Source of the DNA: Bacteroidota bacterium
Lineage (GTDB): Bacteria; Bacteroidota; Ignavibacteria; SZUA-365
Assembly (NCBI GenBank): GCA_023432805.1
Contig: JAEYUG010000052.1
Span: 1-64,000, forward strand
Direction of reading: 5' to 3'
DNA length: 64,000 nucleotides
The notes below the pieces were generated by a model. It saw nothing but the letters and a program-made list of their open reading frames with translations. It was not told the DNA's origin and did no database searches. Every line of letters begins with the position of its first letter. Position 1 is the first letter of the stretch. A program made the translations under genes and the position numbers. This document shows positions 8,261 through 17,628 of this stretch, piece by piece.

Positions 8261-9241
8261 ATGAACGAGTGGACCGAGCGGTACCGCAGGCTACGCTCGC
8301 AGGTCGATGCACGCCTTGCACAGGTGATCGATCGCAGCGAACCTGAAACAATGTACACACCCGCGCGCTACGTGTTGGAGGGTGGCGGGAAGCGGATTCG
8401 TCCCGTACTTGTCATGCTGGCCTGCGAGGCGGTGGGAGGCTCCTCCGACGATGCACTCGACGCGGGTGTGGCCGTCGAGATCCTGCACAACTTCACGCTC
8501 GTGCACGACGATATCATGGACAACGCAGATCAGCGGCGTGGTCGTCAGACTGTCCATACGAAGTGGGATCCGAACATTGCGATTCTCGTGGGCGACGAAC
8601 TGATCGGCATCGCTTACAAGTCGCTGTTGCGCACGATGCGCGGCGATCTGCGCGACATCATCGCGGTGTTCACCGACGGCATGATCGAGGTATGCGAGGG
8701 GCAGAGCTACGACAAGGAATTCGAGCTGCGTGACGCAGTCACGGAAGACGAATACCTGATGATGATTGCCAAGAAGACCGGCCGGCTCGTGTCGATGTCG
8801 GCCGAACTCGGCGCGATCATCGGCAATGCCACCGGCGCGCAGCGCAGCGCCCTGGTTTCGTACGCCGAACACATCGGGCGCGCGTTTCAGATACAGGACG
8901 ATCTGCTCGATGTGGTAGCCGACGAGAAGGAGTTTGGAAAATCCATCGGTGGCGACATACTTGAGGGCAAGAAGACGTATCTTCTCGTGCGTGCGCTCAA
9001 TCACGCGCGCGGCGCGGATCTCGACGTGCTGATGAGCGTGGTACGACGTGCAACGCATGGAGCGGATATCATCACGCGCGTGAGTGAAATCTATCACCGC
9101 ATCGGCGTGATCGGCCAGGCACGCGAGCAGATTCGTGTCCATACCGACGATGCGATCCATGCGCTCGACGTGCTGCCACCCGGTGACGGCCGTGCCATGC
9201 TCGTGTGGTTTGCCGAGATGCTGCTCGCGCGCAATTCCTAA
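8261..9241 (+). CDS. Trans-polyprenyl diphosphate synthase
   Basis: A 326-residue class I prenyltransferase that extends allylic diphosphates with IPP. Family markers in order are GGGKRIRPVL (substrate-binding Lys/Arg), the first Asp-rich motif VHDDIMD, GRQTVH, KTGRLVSMS, and the second Asp-rich motif QIQDDLLDV followed by KSIGGDILEGKKT. The residues just before the first Asp-rich motif (LHNFTLV) suggest a long-chain product such as octaprenyl diphosphate for menaquinone, although chain length cannot be read with certainty. ATG 8261 fits the normal family start; ATGs at 8207 and 8216 are possible but add unconserved residues. The following pts genes are probably co-transcribed. Confidence 0.88.
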   Translation: MNEWTERYRRLRSQVDARLAQVIDRSEPETMYTPARYVLEGGGKRIRPVLVMLACEAVGGSSDDALDAGVAVEILHNFTLVHDDIMDNADQRRGRQTVHTKWDPNIAILVGDELIGIAYKSLLRTMRGDLRDIIAVFTDGMIEVCEGQSYDKEFELRDAVTEDEYLMMIAKKTGRLVSMSAELGAIIGNATGAQRSALVSYAEHIGRAFQIQDDLLDVVADEKEFGKSIGGDILEGKKTYLLVRALNHARGADLDVLMSVVRRATHGADIITRVSEIYHRIGVIGQAREQIRVHTDDAIHALDVLPPGDGRAMLVWFAEMLLARNS

Positions 9242-9314
9242 CCATCCCGACACACTGACCTCTGCGCCTGTTCCGACATGCGCACACTGACGATCCGAGT
9301 ACGACCAGACCGCC

Positions 9315-9581
9315 ATGCTTGAAGCCGATGTCATGATCCCGAACCGTGCAGGACTGCATACGCGACCCGCAGCTGCGCTCGTCAAACTCGCTGCACGTTT
9401 CAAATCGGATTTTTTCATCCAGAAGGATGGTTTCGAGATCAACGGCAAGAGCATCATCGGCGTCATGACACTTGCAGCGGAGCAGGGCTCCACACTGCAT
9501 CTGGTCTTTGATGGAACCGATGAGCAGGATGCCATGGAGCATATCACTCAGCTGATCAACGACGGATTTGGAGAACTCTGA
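9315..9581 (+). CDS. ptsH: Phosphocarrier protein HPr
   Basis: An 88-residue HPr that accepts phosphate from enzyme I on His15 (NRAGLHTRPA). Ser46, in the NGKSIIGVM context, is the residue phosphorylated by HPr kinase in regulatory PTS systems, so control through an HprK is possible. Length and fold match the family. Its end overlaps the start of ptsI by 14 bases, implying translational coupling. No sugar-specific enzyme II is encoded in the window. Confidence 0.95.
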   Translation: MLEADVMIPNRAGLHTRPAAALVKLAARFKSDFFIQKDGFEINGKSIIGVMTLAAEQGSTLHLVFDGTDEQDAMEHITQLINDGFGEL

Positions 9582-11388
9582 GACCGCAGACGTCCACACC
9601 CGTGAAACGCCCCTGATCACGGGCGAACGGCAGGAAGTCGTGTTCCACGGACTTCCCGCATCGGGTGGCATCGCCATCGCGCCGATTTTCCTGTTCGAGC
9701 GCGAGGAAATCTTCGTTTCCGAGCGCGAGCTCGGGCATGATGAGGTCGAACTCGAACTTGAGCTGCTCGCCCAGGCCATCGCGCTGACTGACGAAGAGAT
9801 TCGGAAAATAGCGACGTATGCGCACGAGGCACTCGATGCCGAGGTTGCATCGATCTTCGACAGCCAGCTGTTGCTGCTGCACGACGTCGAGTTGTTGCGA
9901 GGTCTCGAGCAACGCATCCGCGCCGAGCGGCGGAATGCTGATTTCCTCATCCATTCCGAACTCGAGAAGTTCAAGGCGCTGCTGCTGGCATCGGGCGATC
10001 CGCTGTTTCATGAGCGCGCGGCGGATCTTGACGATGTCGGCCAGCGATTGCTCCGCAGCATGCAGCATCGTCGTGTCGACATGAGTGTTGTCGGTCCGCA
10101 CATCGTCGTGGCCGATCTGCTCACACCGTCAGACACCATCCTGTTCAGCACGCGCGATGTTGCCGGATTTGCGTCCGATCTCGGTGGGCTCACGTCGCAT
10201 GCCGCGATTCTCGCGCGATCGCTCAACATTCCCTCGGTCGTCGGTCTGCACGTCATCTCTAGGAACGCCCGCAGCGGCGATCCCGCGATCATCGATGGGC
10301 AGATCGGGCGACTGATTCTCCATCCCACCGAGGAGACCCTGGCCTGCTATCGTGAGAAGATCGCGCGCGTTCGCGAACTCGAAAGCAGTCTCAAGGAACT
10401 CGTGCGTCTTCCGGCGCGCACGCCGGACAATCATACGGTCGAGTTGTCGGCCAACGCCGAATTCATCAACGAACTCGACTACGTGCTGGCCCAGGGGTCG
10501 AGCGGCATCGGTCTGTACCGAACCGAGCACTTGTACATTGCCCGCGGGGATTTCCCGAGCGAACAGGAACAGTTTGCCGCGTACAGCGAGATCGCGCATG
10601 TCATGTATCCCGCGCCTGTTACGATCCGCACCTTCGATCTCGGCGGCGACAAGTTTCTCAACGGCGAACATGTCGAGGCCAATCCCTTTCTCGGATGGCG
10701 CGGCATCCGCGTGTTGCTCGACAAACCCGACTTCCTGCGTCAGCAACTGCGCGCAATTCTCCGAGCATCTGCCGTGCAGAACGTACGGCTCATGTTCCCG
10801 ATGGTGTCGGGTGTGCTCGAACTGCGCAAGGCGCTCGTCCATCTCGACGAGGCTCGCGCCGAGCTTCGCGCGCAGGGCGTCCGTTTTGACGAGAAGATGC
10901 CTGTTGGCATCATGATCGAGGTTCCTTCGTCGGTGTTCATGGCCGACGAACTTTCCAAGCTCGTCGACTTCTTCAGCATCGGGACGAACGACCTGATCCA
11001 GTACCTGCTCGCGGTTGATCGAAACAACGATCTGATCTCCGATCTGTACCAGGAATTCCATCCCGCCGTTCTTCGCGCAATCAAGCATGTGATCGATGTC
11101 GGACATGCAAATGGTGTACGCGTGGCAATGTGTGGAGAGATGGCAGGCAATCCCGTTGCAACACCGCTGCTGCTCGGGCTCGGGCTCGACGAATTCAGCA
11201 TGGTTCCCTCTGTCATTCCGGAAATCAAGAAGATCATCCGTGGCACATCGATCGAGGAGGCACGACAACTCGCCTGCGCAGTGATGGAGCAGCGGACATC
11301 GCACGACACGAAGAACTACCTGCACGCCTTCCTCACACGACGCTTCCCCGAACTGGTTGCGACCATCCTGAATCATCTCCCTTCATGA
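9568..11388 (+). CDS. ptsI: Phosphoenolpyruvate-protein phosphotransferase (enzyme I)
   Basis: A 606-residue enzyme I that takes phosphate from PEP and passes it to HPr. The phosphorylated histidine is His211 in GGLTSHAAILARS. The PEP-binding C-terminal domain has GIGLYRTEHLY, the FSIGTNDLIQY motif and the conserved catalytic Cys522 (AMCGEMAGNP). The best start is the TTG at 9568 inside the ptsH end; there is no ATG before the conserved region, although a downstream GTG (9640) is possible. The C terminus overlaps pgi (ATGA). The roughly 30 residues before the conserved start are longer than in E. coli and unconserved, so the exact start is uncertain. Confidence 0.93.
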   Translation: MENSETADVHTRETPLITGERQEVVFHGLPASGGIAIAPIFLFEREEIFVSERELGHDEVELELELLAQAIALTDEEIRKIATYAHEALDAEVASIFDSQLLLLHDVELLRGLEQRIRAERRNADFLIHSELEKFKALLLASGDPLFHERAADLDDVGQRLLRSMQHRRVDMSVVGPHIVVADLLTPSDTILFSTRDVAGFASDLGGLTSHAAILARSLNIPSVVGLHVISRNARSGDPAIIDGQIGRLILHPTEETLACYREKIARVRELESSLKELVRLPARTPDNHTVELSANAEFINELDYVLAQGSSGIGLYRTEHLYIARGDFPSEQEQFAAYSEIAHVMYPAPVTIRTFDLGGDKFLNGEHVEANPFLGWRGIRVLLDKPDFLRQQLRAILRASAVQNVRLMFPMVSGVLELRKALVHLDEARAELRAQGVRFDEKMPVGIMIEVPSSVFMADELSKLVDFFSIGTNDLIQYLLAVDRNNDLISDLYQEFHPAVLRAIKHVIDVGHANGVRVAMCGEMAGNPVATPLLLGLGLDEFSMVPSVIPEIKKIIRGTSIEEARQLACAVMEQRTSHDTKNYLHAFLTRRFPELVATILNHLPS

Positions 11389-12737
11389 ACACACGCCTTT
11401 CCCTCGATCATACAGACGTGCACGGCTTCCTCGCCGAGGGTGCCTTCGATGCCGCATTCTCACGCGCCGCCGCGGCACATACCCTGTTGCATGAGCGGAC
11501 GGGGGCGGGTGCCGAATTCCTCGGCTGGCTGGACCTGCCCGGGCAGGACCGCGGGGCACTGCTTCCATTGCGGGAGTGCGCTGCGCGCGTGCGTTCGACG
11601 GCAGACGTGCTCATCGTCGTCGGTATCGGGGGATCCTACCTCGGATCCCGGGCCGTGATCGACGCGTGCACACCCTTCCTCCATCGCAGCAAACCTGAAG
11701 TGCTGTTTGCGGGGCATCACGTCTCGGGTGAGTACCTGACGGCTCTCATGCAGTACTGCGAGGGCAGGGAGGTGATGATCAACGTCATTTCGAAGAGTGG
11801 GACGACGACGGAACCGGCGCTGGCCTTCCGCGTGCTGCGGCACTGGATGGAGCATCGATACGGTCGTGCACAGGCGGCACGACGCATCATCGCCACGACT
11901 GATGCGGCGAGAGGATCGCTCCGCGAGCTCGCCGAGACGGAAGGGTACGAGAGGTTTGTGATTCCCGATGATGTCGGGGGACGTTTCTCAGTACTCACAC
12001 CTGTCGGCCTGCTTCCGATCGCGGTTGCAGGTGTCGACGTGGACCTTCTGCTCGACGGGGCACAGGCCATGCTGCGGCGCACGACGCATACCGACGACCG
12101 GAATCCCGCTCTAGTGTATGCCGCATTGCGCGATGCGCTGCGGAGGCAGGGATTCACGATCGAAGTGCTCGCTTCGTTCCAACCCGAACTCGCCTCGGTC
12201 GCCGAGTGGTGGAAGCAGCTGTATGGTGAGAGCGAGGGCAAGAAGCGGGGAGGCATCTTTCCCGCATCGGTTACGAATACGACCGACCTGCACTCGATGG
12301 GGCAGTATCTGCAGGACGGGATGCGATGCCTGTTTGAGACATTTCTCGTCCGCACCGGTGTGGTCGACAAGGAACTGCTCGTGCCGTCGATGGGCGACGA
12401 TCTCGACGGACTCGGTTATCTGGAGGGGCGCACCTTCTCATCGGTCAATGGCGCTGCGCATCAGGGGACGGCGATCGCGCATGTGCGTGGCGGTGTGCCG
12501 TGCATGAGCATCGGGGTGCCAGACTTCGGTCCCCATGCCCTGGGTCAACTCTTGTACATGTTCGAAGAGGCAGTTGCCGTCAGCGGCTACGCGCAGGGCG
12601 TCAATCCCTTCGACCAGCCTGGTGTGGAAGATTACAAACGGTCGATGTTCGCGCTGCTCGGCAAGCGTGGCTTCGAGCAGGAGAGCGCAGAGACGATGGC
12701 GCATCTGGCTGCGCGGCGCCTCCGCCGCATCGAATAG
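11385..12737 (+). CDS. pgi: Glucose-6-phosphate isomerase
   Basis: A 450-residue isomerase interconverting glucose 6-phosphate and fructose 6-phosphate. It is the shorter bacterial (Bacillus-like) form. Visible motifs are GIGGSYLGSRAVIDAC, SKSGTTTEPALAFR (sugar-phosphate binding SIS fold) and, near the end, NPFDQPGVEDYKRSMFALLG with the conserved lysine. The ATG overlaps the ptsI stop as ATGA, so the pair is coupled. A good AGGAGG site at its 3' end serves the next gene. Confidence 0.95.
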   Translation: MNTRLSLDHTDVHGFLAEGAFDAAFSRAAAAHTLLHERTGAGAEFLGWLDLPGQDRGALLPLRECAARVRSTADVLIVVGIGGSYLGSRAVIDACTPFLHRSKPEVLFAGHHVSGEYLTALMQYCEGREVMINVISKSGTTTEPALAFRVLRHWMEHRYGRAQAARRIIATTDAARGSLRELAETEGYERFVIPDDVGGRFSVLTPVGLLPIAVAGVDVDLLLDGAQAMLRRTTHTDDRNPALVYAALRDALRRQGFTIEVLASFQPELASVAEWWKQLYGESEGKKRGGIFPASVTNTTDLHSMGQYLQDGMRCLFETFLVRTGVVDKELLVPSMGDDLDGLGYLEGRTFSSVNGAAHQGTAIAHVRGGVPCMSIGVPDFGPHALGQLLYMFEEAVAVSGYAQGVNPFDQPGVEDYKRSMFALLGKRGFEQESAETMAHLAARRLRRIE

Positions 12738-12752
12738 GAGGAGGCGGTGCGC

Positions 12753-15587
12753 ATGCACGCGGCGAAACCGAGTTCTGTGCTGCGTCGCGCCGGCATGGTG
12801 GCGGTGCTCTTTGTCTGCCTGCAGGGGATGGCGGACGCACAGTTCCTTCCATTCGGCCGCAACAAGATTGTCTACGAACCCTTCGATTGGCATGTGCTTC
12901 GCACCGAGCACTTCGACATCTACTACTATCCCGCCATGGAGACGCTGGCCCGGCAGGGAGCCGTGTTTGCCGAGGAGAGCTTCACGAAGCTTGAACGCGT
13001 GTTCAACTTCACGATCCGCCATCGCATCCCGCTGATCTTCTACAGCTCGCCGATCCACTTCCAGCAGACCAACGTCACACCCGGTTTCATTCCCGACGGA
13101 GTGGGGGGCTTCTTTGAATTTCTGAAGGGGCGCGTGGTGATCCCGAGCAACGGATCTCTCGAACAGTTCCGCCATGTGATCAACCACGAGCTCGTGCACG
13201 TGTTCATGCACAACAAGATCGAAACGACGCTCTCCGATCATGCGCAGCCGAACGAGAAGTATCCCCCGCTCTGGTTCGTCGAGGGACTCGCCGAGTACTT
13301 CTCGACAGAGTGGGACAGCCAGGCCGAGATGCTCGTGCGCGATGCCGTGCTGAGCGGATACTTCCAGCCGCTGGCGACGATCATGTACATCGAGGGGACC
13401 TTCCTCATGTACAAGGAGGGGCAGGCCGCGCTCATGTTCATCGCACGCGAGTTCGGCGAGGAACGCATCATCGAACTGCTCGACAACGTACGTGTGTCGC
13501 AGAACTTCTCCGATGTGCTGCGCTACACGCTCGGGATCAGCGTCGAGGAGTTCGACAGGCGGTGGATGCAGCATCTGCGTGCGAAGTACTTTCCCCTCGC
13601 GGCTACGCACGAGCGTCCCGGCGACGTGACACTTCCCCTCGTGGGTGAGGGGTTCAACGCGAAGCCCGTCGTGTGGAAGCGCGGTGATTCATCCTACGTG
13701 ATCCATCTGGCCAATCGCGACGGGTACAGCAGCGTGTACGCAACGAGTCTGCGCGGTGGGGAATCCCGCCTCCTGATCCAGGGCGAGAAGACCGACCAGT
13801 TCGAGGCCTTCCATCTCTTTCAGGGACGCATGGATGTTAGCGCCACAGGCATGCTCGCGTTCACCACAAAGAGCGGCGACCGGGACGTCCTGCACTTCTA
13901 CGATCTCGAGCGCGACGTGCTCGTGCGCACGCTCGCATTCGATGACCTGGTGATGATCGGCACTGTGTCGTGGAGTCCCGATGCCACGCGCCTCGCGATG
14001 GCTGCGCTCGACGCAGGGGGACGCAACGACCTCTACATCGTCACGCCCGAAGGTGGGGGAATGGATCGCCTGACGGCGGATCATTACGATGACCGCGACC
14101 CCGCCTGGTCGCCCGACGGTGCGACGCTGGCCTTCACATCCGACCGCGGCAGCGGGGGGAAGCGGGGCTGTCAGAATCTCTATGCGTTCGATCTCGCCGC
14201 GCGACGCATCACGTCGGTAGCCACGGGCATGGAACAATACGCCTCGCCCGCATGGAGTCGGGATGGGAAGTTTCTCGCCTTCACCAGCGACCGGGATGGA
14301 ACGCATGACGTGTATGTGCTGGACTGGGCCCGACGCAGCGAGGGCCTCATGCGTCGCGTGACGCACTTCACCACCGCGGCCTTCGATCCGGTCTGGACTG
14401 ATCGAGGGAGCCTGATCTTCGCTGCCTTCGACAGTTACAGCTTCCAGATCCGCGGCATACGTGAGGTGGCCTCCCGCATCGACTCGCTGGAGGCGGTGCG
14501 CATGCACACCGTCGACACGGGCGCCGAGCGGGCATGGGAGCCGGCGACGTGGACCGGTTCTGCGACCCCCGATGCCTCGACGCTCCGTTACGAACGCGAC
14601 TATCAGCTCGACATCGCACAGAGTCAGATCTCGACCGACCCCGTCTTCGGCACACTCGGCGGTGCAGCGATCAGTCTCAGTGATGTGCTCGGCGACGACC
14701 GCTACTATTTCATGCTCTACAACACCGCCCAGACCTCCAGCGAATTTCTCTCGAGCTTCAACATCGCGATCTCGCGTGTCTCGGTCGGGCAGCGCACACC
14801 CTATGCCTACGGCATTTTCAACTATGCCGGTCGACGCTACGATTTTCTTGATCCCGATCGCTACTTCACCGAGCGTGCCTACGGCGGGTACTTCTCGCTC
14901 GCCTATCCCTTGTCGAAGTTCCGGCGCATCGAGGGTACCATCAGCATTTCGAACTCCGACAAGGTCGCGCTGACCGACGTGCGGCAACGGACGGCGCTGC
15001 TGGTCACGAATGCGATTTCGTACGTCAAGGACAATGCGCTGTACTACTACACCGGACCCATCGACGGCAACCGATTCAACCTGACCCTTGCCTATACGAC
15101 CGATGTGCAGTACTCCAATGTCAACTACTATTCGGTCATGGCCGACTACAGACGCTACTTCCGACTGGGCATGCGTTCGACCCTGGCCACGCGCGCTGAG
15201 GTGCTGTACAATCACGGCAAGGAGGCGCGTCGGTACTTCCTCGGCGGAAGCTGGGATCTGCGAGGCTGGCCGCGCTGGTCCATTCGCGGCACCAAACGCT
15301 GGTTGACGAGTGTCGAACTGCGCTTCCCGCTCCTTGACCGCGTGGCACTCGACTTCCCGTTCGGCAGCATGCCGCTCGGCATTCTGCGCGGCGCATTCTT
15401 CGTCGATGCGGGGAATTCGTGGGATGTGCGCTACGGCGAGACGCTCGGCAGCATCGGCGGGGGACTCCGCTTCAGCCTGTTTGGAATCTTCGTGCTCCGC
15501 TACGACATCGGCAAGCGGATCGAGCGAAACTTCACCAAGCTGCAGGGCGATCTCTTTCAGCAGTTCTTTTTCGGATGGGATTTCTGA
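12753..15587 (+). CDS. Secreted gluzincin-like peptidase fused to a TolB-like propeller and an outer-membrane barrel
   Basis: A 944-residue protein with a signal peptide (to about residue 30, ending ADA|Q). Residues about 45-290 resemble peptidase-MA/M1-like domains: an HELVH zinc motif (His145, Glu146, His149) and a downstream WFVEGLAEYF helix supplying the third ligand. Residues about 295-590 carry several WSPD/WSRDGKFLAFTSDRDG blades typical of TolB/PD40 beta-propellers. The remaining 350 residues are beta-rich, contain Omp85-like motifs (YFLGGSWDLRG, LRFPLL, GAFFVDAGNSWD) and end in aromatic FFFGWDF, so they probably form an outer-membrane barrel. The ATG at 12753 lies at good distance from AGGAGG; the GTG at 12747 is too close. 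Substrate unknown. Followed, with overlap, by two more envelope genes. Confidence 0.75.
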   Translation: MHAAKPSSVLRRAGMVAVLFVCLQGMADAQFLPFGRNKIVYEPFDWHVLRTEHFDIYYYPAMETLARQGAVFAEESFTKLERVFNFTIRHRIPLIFYSSPIHFQQTNVTPGFIPDGVGGFFEFLKGRVVIPSNGSLEQFRHVINHELVHVFMHNKIETTLSDHAQPNEKYPPLWFVEGLAEYFSTEWDSQAEMLVRDAVLSGYFQPLATIMYIEGTFLMYKEGQAALMFIAREFGEERIIELLDNVRVSQNFSDVLRYTLGISVEEFDRRWMQHLRAKYFPLAATHERPGDVTLPLVGEGFNAKPVVWKRGDSSYVIHLANRDGYSSVYATSLRGGESRLLIQGEKTDQFEAFHLFQGRMDVSATGMLAFTTKSGDRDVLHFYDLERDVLVRTLAFDDLVMIGTVSWSPDATRLAMAALDAGGRNDLYIVTPEGGGMDRLTADHYDDRDPAWSPDGATLAFTSDRGSGGKRGCQNLYAFDLAARRITSVATGMEQYASPAWSRDGKFLAFTSDRDGTHDVYVLDWARRSEGLMRRVTHFTTAAFDPVWTDRGSLIFAAFDSYSFQIRGIREVASRIDSLEAVRMHTVDTGAERAWEPATWTGSATPDASTLRYERDYQLDIAQSQISTDPVFGTLGGAAISLSDVLGDDRYYFMLYNTAQTSSEFLSSFNIAISRVSVGQRTPYAYGIFNYAGRRYDFLDPDRYFTERAYGGYFSLAYPLSKFRRIEGTISISNSDKVALTDVRQRTALLVTNAISYVKDNALYYYTGPIDGNRFNLTLAYTTDVQYSNVNYYSVMADYRRYFRLGMRSTLATRAEVLYNHGKEARRYFLGGSWDLRGWPRWSIRGTKRWLTSVELRFPLLDRVALDFPFGSMPLGILRGAFFVDAGNSWDVRYGETLGSIGGGLRFSLFGIFVLRYDIGKRIERNFTKLQGDLFQQFFFGWDF

Positions 15588-16729
15588 TGCGCGTCCGTCT
15601 GCTGCTTGTTTCGCTCATCACCCTGTTCGCCACAGGCTGCCGCACCACGATGTGGATGGATCGCGATATCACCCACGAATCCCGCGTGTGGCGCCAGTTC
15701 GGTGGTGCACCTTCGCGTGCACAGACAAGCGATTCGCTGCTGCGTCCCCCATTGCAGGTTGCATGGACCGAATCCCTCAGCGGCGGACAGGCCAAAGGTC
15801 AGCCGCTCTGCAGTGGCAGCGCAGTGATCGTACCCGGACTGACAGGGGCGATCGACGTGCTCGATGTCGCGACGGGTGAGGCGATCGGCGGTATTCCCTT
15901 CCGGGGCACGCTCGAGGGAACCCCACTCCTTCTGGATTCACTGCTCGTCACCTCGTTCTCTCTTTCCGAGGTGAACCTCGCTGCAATCAACCTTCGAACG
16001 CACGAGACAATCTGGAGGCTGTCGACGGGACCCATCGACGTCCCATTGCTCCGCATCGGCGCACGCATCGTGGCCGTCACACGCGAAGGCCGGGTTCTCT
16101 GTCTATCCCCCGGTGATACCGTGCTTCACTGGGAGGCTCGCACACCTGCCCCCATCCGCGCGACTGCCGCGGCAGCGGATTCGATCGTGATCGTACCGAC
16201 GACCGGCGGTGATCTCTTCGCGTATTCGGTGTCCGACGGCCGCCAGCGCTGGCGCGTTCCGACTGGTGCGGCCTTCACGGCCTCACCCGCAATTGTGGAT
16301 GGCGTCGTCTATGGTGTGAATCGCAGTGGTGTTGTCGTCGCCGTGCGCGCCGTGACCGGCGAAGTGCTCTGGCGACGCGATCTCGCGATTGCGGTGCACG
16401 CCGCACCGGCAGCCGCGCGCGACGGCATCATCATCGCGTGCGCGAGTGGAGACGTCCTGTCCTTGCATCCCGGCACGGGTATCGAACAATGGCACGCGGC
16501 GCTCGGCACCGTCATCAGCGCCTCACCGCTCATCACCCGTGCCCACGTGGTGGCTGCGACTGGAAGCGGTCGACTCTGCCTGCTCGATCGTGCGAGTGGG
16601 ACGATCATTTGGAGCGAGGAGACTCGTCGTCGCATCCGCACGACGCCAGTGCTTTGCGGCGGCCGCCTGATCGTCACCGACACGGAACGCGGCGCATCGG
16701 CATACATCTCCGCGGGAGGGATGCGATGA
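15587..16729 (+). CDS. PQQ-type beta-propeller lipoprotein (BamB-like)
   Basis: A 380-residue protein whose signal sequence ends in an ATGC context (Cys18), suggesting a lipoprotein, though the lipobox is imperfect. The body has repeated PQQ-like blades of the form GxVxALDxxTGxxxW: for example LDVATGEAIGG, AVTGEVLWRRDL, LHPGTGIEQWHA and LDRASGTIIWSE. BamB, the lipoprotein of the outer-membrane assembly machine, has this fold, but such propellers also occur in dehydrogenases and sensors, and no catalytic residues were recognised. The start overlaps the preceding stop by one base and the end overlaps the next start (ATGA), so the three envelope genes form one operon. Confidence 0.72.
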   Translation: MRVRLLLVSLITLFATGCRTTMWMDRDITHESRVWRQFGGAPSRAQTSDSLLRPPLQVAWTESLSGGQAKGQPLCSGSAVIVPGLTGAIDVLDVATGEAIGGIPFRGTLEGTPLLLDSLLVTSFSLSEVNLAAINLRTHETIWRLSTGPIDVPLLRIGARIVAVTREGRVLCLSPGDTVLHWEARTPAPIRATAAAADSIVIVPTTGGDLFAYSVSDGRQRWRVPTGAAFTASPAIVDGVVYGVNRSGVVVAVRAVTGEVLWRRDLAIAVHAAPAAARDGIIIACASGDVLSLHPGTGIEQWHAALGTVISASPLITRAHVVAATGSGRLCLLDRASGTIIWSEETRRRIRTTPVLCGGRLIVTDTERGASAYISAGGMR

Positions 16730-17520
16730 TTCGCACCCTGTTGTGCGGCATGAAATCCGTGATCGCGGTCACCGTGATCGCAGTCGCCACCACGCTGCGT
16801 GCGGGTGCGCAGGAGCAGGACGTTCCCGCACACGATCGCGTGCGCATCGAGTCGCTTCCCCCCGGCGCGGAGGTCTGGCACGGCGACTCGCTGCTCGGAG
16901 TCACACCGCGAACCGTGGCGCGATCCCTCATTTCGGACATCGAAGTCTGGTATCCCTCGCGCAGCGAGTGGTCCGCACAGCGCGACACCATCGCAGCCAC
17001 CGCGCCCTCAGCCCAGGAGGGGGTCGTGCTCATGCAGTTCCGCATCCGGATTCCCGTTGCGAGCGTGCCCTACGGTGCGGCGGTGTTTGAAGGGGATTCC
17101 CTGCTCGGTTACACGCCTGTCCTGGTGGATGTCACCGGCGGCGAGCGGCAGTTGCGTATTGAACGTCCCGGTCACGTGGCTTCCGCAGTGCGCGTGGGGG
17201 AAGCCACCGTTGCGCCGGTGGTCGTGGTGCTCGAGACGACGGGAGAGGGTGCGGCCACGCCGCAGGTGCGCGAACAGACATCCTTCTTCCATCTGCCCTC
17301 GCTTTCCGTGAGCATGCCGGCCGGGGTGGGACTGATGGCGGGCATCGCGGCCGTGGTGTTCAAGCAGGAGGCGGATGCCTCGTACGATCGCTATCGTGCC
17401 ACTGCCGATGCTGCGCTGCTCGACCGCGCGCGGCGCTATGATGTGTATGCAGGGATCGCACTCGGACTCAGCGAGCTGGCGCTGGCGTGGCTGGTCTGGC
17501 AACTCTTTTCCTCGCACTGA
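16726..17520 (+). CDS. PEGA-domain membrane protein
   Basis: A 264-residue protein with a signal peptide (ending LRAGA|Q). It carries two PEGA-type beta domains, each with the signature P-x-GA-x-V ... GDSLLG-x-TP (residues about 40-70 and 105-140), and two membrane helices in the last 90 residues, separated by a charged loop. PEGA domains are small surface or cell-wall associated modules without catalytic function. It is the last gene of the peptidase/propeller operon, and the shared start-stop overlaps suggest that the three proteins act together at the cell envelope. No specific function can be given. Confidence 0.7.
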   Translation: MIRTLLCGMKSVIAVTVIAVATTLRAGAQEQDVPAHDRVRIESLPPGAEVWHGDSLLGVTPRTVARSLISDIEVWYPSRSEWSAQRDTIAATAPSAQEGVVLMQFRIRIPVASVPYGAAVFEGDSLLGYTPVLVDVTGGERQLRIERPGHVASAVRVGEATVAPVVVVLETTGEGAATPQVREQTSFFHLPSLSVSMPAGVGLMAGIAAVVFKQEADASYDRYRATADAALLDRARRYDVYAGIALGLSELALAWLVWQLFSSH

Positions 17521-17628
17521 GAGAGATTTTTCGTATTTTTACGGACATCGTACGCGTCCCACTCCCACGATTTTCGTTCGATCGACACGCGGTCAGGTCG
17601 ATTGCGCACGCACCGCAGAAAAGCTTCC

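Noticed and set aside
17534..17541. TATTTTTA before the PHP phosphoesterase gene as a promoter -7 box
   Set aside because: No TTG at 19-21 bases upstream; the -33 position reads CTC. Listed only as a remark.
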